From Acanthaster planci (Eukaryota > Echinodermata > Asteroidea > Valvatida > Acanthasteridae): DNA of 64,000 bases. Numbering within the stretch: position 1 is the first letter of the stretch; the number at the start of each line of letters is the position of its first letter. Made by a program: the position numbers and the translations under genes. Under the pieces are notes generated by a model, which ran no database searches, was not told the DNA's origin, and saw only the letters and a list, made by a program, of their open reading frames with translations. This document shows positions 61,873-64,000 of the stretch, in pieces. Where the stretch lies: assembly GCF_001949145.1 (NCBI RefSeq), contig NW_019091475.1, positions 813,722-877,721 on the forward strand. Reading direction: 5' to 3'.

Positions 61873-61878
61873 AATAAA
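61873..61878 (+). terminator. Poly(A) signal of coiled-coil gene
   Basis: AATAAA lies 72 bases past the stop codon of the gene ending at 61801, an ordinary spacing for a short 3' UTR. Confidence 0.6.
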
Positions 61879-62158
61879 CTGTAGCATACACAATGGCTGT
61901 GAACACCTCAAGATATAAAATGTGAGTTGCCAACGGTGTTTGCTTGGCCACAGTAAGTGCATCAGTGGTCTTGTTGTTCACTTTTTATGAGAAACTGGCG
62001 GTAAAAGAACTGTCTATTTTCTACATGAAATGTCAGGGTTTTACATGTATGCCTCATAACATGGATAATCTCATGCCTGTAGAATTGTTTTGGAGAACAA
62101 TTGTTAATCAAATGCCAATGACAAAGTCTGTAATATTTCTGTACATATAGACTAATCC

Positions 62159-62325
62159 GATTAGACGCCATAACTGCGGTAGCACCACACTCACACGCAC
62201 ATTCTTCAGCTTGACGCGCGCGTGCATTTGGCAAATCACGACACCCTGTTGGTCGAAGAGGCATGTAACGCGCATATACCACCTGTCCAGGAGCGTTGTG
62301 CCACCGCAGTAATGGCTTCTAATTC
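62159..62325. mobile_element. 167-bp MITE with about 30-base imperfect TIRs
   Basis: GATTAGACGCCATAACTGCG at the left pairs with AATTAGAAGCCATTACTGCG, the complement of the right end, with continued matching into GGTRGCAC. Interior CACGCACATTC..GACGCGCGCG is compositionally like the other local MITEs. No target duplication could be fixed. Confidence 0.6.
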
Positions 62326-63906
62326 TGCTGGTCGAATTACGCTATAATTTTTTTTTTCTTGTAGGGAACCGCACCTGAGTAAGGGCACCCTCATCCTTTG
62401 CAAAATTTCTTTTGCGTATGCATGTCACAGAGGTAATTAACATAATGTTTTTTTCCTTTTTCGGCCCTTCCCGTGCACGCGGTGTCAAGGTGGTCTCTTG
62501 GTTGTAGGGTCTCAAATGTAGAACCGTACTCTCTGCATTTTGCTTCTATTAATTTGCAGGGAGCATGGCTTCGGCCATGTGGGAGAGTGTCAATGCTAGA
62601 AAACCCTAGTAAGTAATTATTATCGCATATGAATATTTCACACGATTTTCGGTTGGAGAAATTTGTAAGATTCCAGGCGTGTCAAGGTGGTGACTCTGTT
62701 CTGTGTTGCAACTGTATAATGTGCCGTACTGTATTGTTCAGCCAGCTGTGTTAGCCATGTGGTAACCTTTGACCATCACATCGGTTGTATTATTATTCAC
62801 GGCGCTGTTTAGCCATTACACTGTACCTACTTTTTCATATTTAATCAACTGTAGTTCTGGAGTTAGACATCGTTTAATGTTCACTTGTTCCCTTAGAATT
62901 AGGCGACTGTTCCTCCTTCCTCTCTGTTCCAACTGTCGTGGGGCTGGTCCGCTACATTATCTTGTGAAAGCATGTAAATCTTTTTTTTGTAGTTCTTTAA
63001 GCTGTGACATGAGGTGCGACGTCCAAATATGCAAGTACGGATTTTAAGGTCATAATGTGATGTAATTCAGGATGCCGGACATGTCAGTGATCTCAAACTT
63101 GGTAAAAAAATCCCAATACCTTGTCCTGACCGAAAGAAGAGAATCATCTAATTAGTTTTTCAATCTCGAATAATTTATCTATATTAAAGCAAACAGCAGA
63201 CTAGCTACTTTCTTTTACCCCCCCTTTTTATAATAAGAATCCCACAAAATCCTTTGCTGCAGAAGGCGATGGGAGATTCTTTGTATTTGGTACTAGTTGT
63301 GGCTTCTACCTGTTTTGCTGAATTGCCCTACTCCTTCCTAAAGATGGCATATTCGGAGCAATCTGGGATAAGTAGGGTTAATCACATTGACCTGTCTGTT
63401 TATTTTACATACTCCACAAATCAAAAACTCTATGCAGTCACTGTAGTTTGCTGAAAAGTTACTTCGTCGACAAACATCTGAAGAGAGTATTATTTGCCCA
63501 CAATAAAGTTCCCTTCTGGAATTAATTGTATATTCACTCCTGATATTGGATTTATGTATACTGGATGATTTGTTCAAAAATAAACAAATCTTGAAAATGA
63601 ACTGGAGCACACAAGGAGCTATATTATTAAAGTTTGGCGTGGAAACCGTGTTTCAACCATTAATAACCAAGTTATACTCCAAAGACGGTGTTTCATCACG
63701 CCGTTTTCATGCACAGCACCCAGTGCAATACGGAATGGTCAGTACTTGCATTTGATATTTTCTTAAGTTTTGAGAAATGGCAGGTAAATTTGGTGGTGTT
63801 CTATTTGAGTTCGAAAAGAGACATATTCTTGACCAAGTAACTTGGGTGACTTTTTTCCCTTGTCCCTTTTTGTAACTGGAATGCTGATATAAGAAACCTA
63901 TATATC

Positions 63907-64000
63907 ACTAAACCTTACCCTAACCACAATCCCAACCCTAACCCTTGCCCTATCCCTACCTGTAACCCCAACCCTGTCCCTAACCCCAACCCTATTATCC
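63907..64000 (+). repeat. Degenerate CCCTAA-type (telomere-like) repeat
   Basis: The last about 90 bases are built from CCCTAACC, CCCAACCC and CCCTATCC variants and run off the edge of the window. CCCTAA is the complement of the animal telomere unit TTAGGG, but the copies are too diverged to be a chromosome end. This is more likely an interstitial minisatellite or the edge of an element. Confidence 0.7.

Larger units (their letters stand above)
61802..64000. other. Right-edge intergenic region
   Basis: After the poly(A) signal at 61873, I see a MITE-like element (62159-62325) and, at the very end, CCCTAA-like repeats. No exon with splice support was found. The open frames near 62769, 63254 and 63546 have no recognisable product. 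Confidence 0.5.

Overview
This is a stretch of animal (metazoan) nuclear DNA. Genes are split by GT-AG introns of about 0.2 to 13 kb, intergenic DNA is long, and SINEs, MITE-like inverted-repeat elements, a retroelement remnant and an assembly gap are present. Gene content (SZT2 of the KICSTOR complex, an AKAP2/MISP-type scaffold, a Golgi carbohydrate sulfotransferase) and the abundance of self-complementary ACATGT strings and degenerate CCCTAA repeats suggest a marine invertebrate, probably a deuterostome (echinoderm, hemichordate or amphioxus). I cannot resolve the phylum from the sequence.

Layout: (1) 1-13334, plus strand: the last third of SZT2, about 1,100 codons in 19 exons, 18 of them with good splice sites and phases and one less certain. 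The gene enters from the left edge. Its introns hold two tRNA-derived SINE copies and a 154-bp tandem array that appears to have grown from one of its own exons. (2) 13335-19392: intergenic, between two convergent genes. It holds candidate poly(A) signals, a MITE fragment and a TACTCG-type repeat. (3) 19393-45046, minus strand: one large gene for a scaffold of about 2,000 residues with an AKAP2/MISP-type C-terminus. I resolved eight exons, all in consistent phase, including one of 3.8 kb. It carries five copies of a REIRL-type motif, two internal repeat arrays, a possible PKA-RII-binding helix and a PP1-docking motif. Its 13-kb intron holds a TTAA-flanked MITE, ACATGT arrays, a gap-containing TIR element and an unexplained plus-strand ORF. 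(4) 45047-53607: gene-poor, with a SINE/LINE tail, a half copy of the TIR element, a perfect 52-bp palindrome, a decayed DIRS-type retrotransposon and an A-rich island. (5) 53608-54834, minus strand: an intronless 408-aa carbohydrate 6-O-sulfotransferase. (6) 54835-57689: intergenic, with a large palindrome. (7) 57690-61801, plus strand: five exons encoding an unrecognised 335-aa protein with a disordered basic N-terminus and a helical C-terminal half. (8) 61802-64000: intergenic, with another MITE, ending in degenerate telomere-like repeats.

The four genes are unlikely to form a functional unit. SZT2 acts in lysosomal nutrient sensing, the scaffold probably in cytoskeleton and kinase anchoring, and the sulfotransferase in Golgi glycan modification. 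The most novel material is the internal architecture of the AKAP2/MISP-like protein, the exon-seeded tandem array in SZT2, the unrecognised coiled-coil gene, and several uncatalogued inverted-repeat elements. I found no CRISPR array, operon, tRNA gene or rRNA gene.
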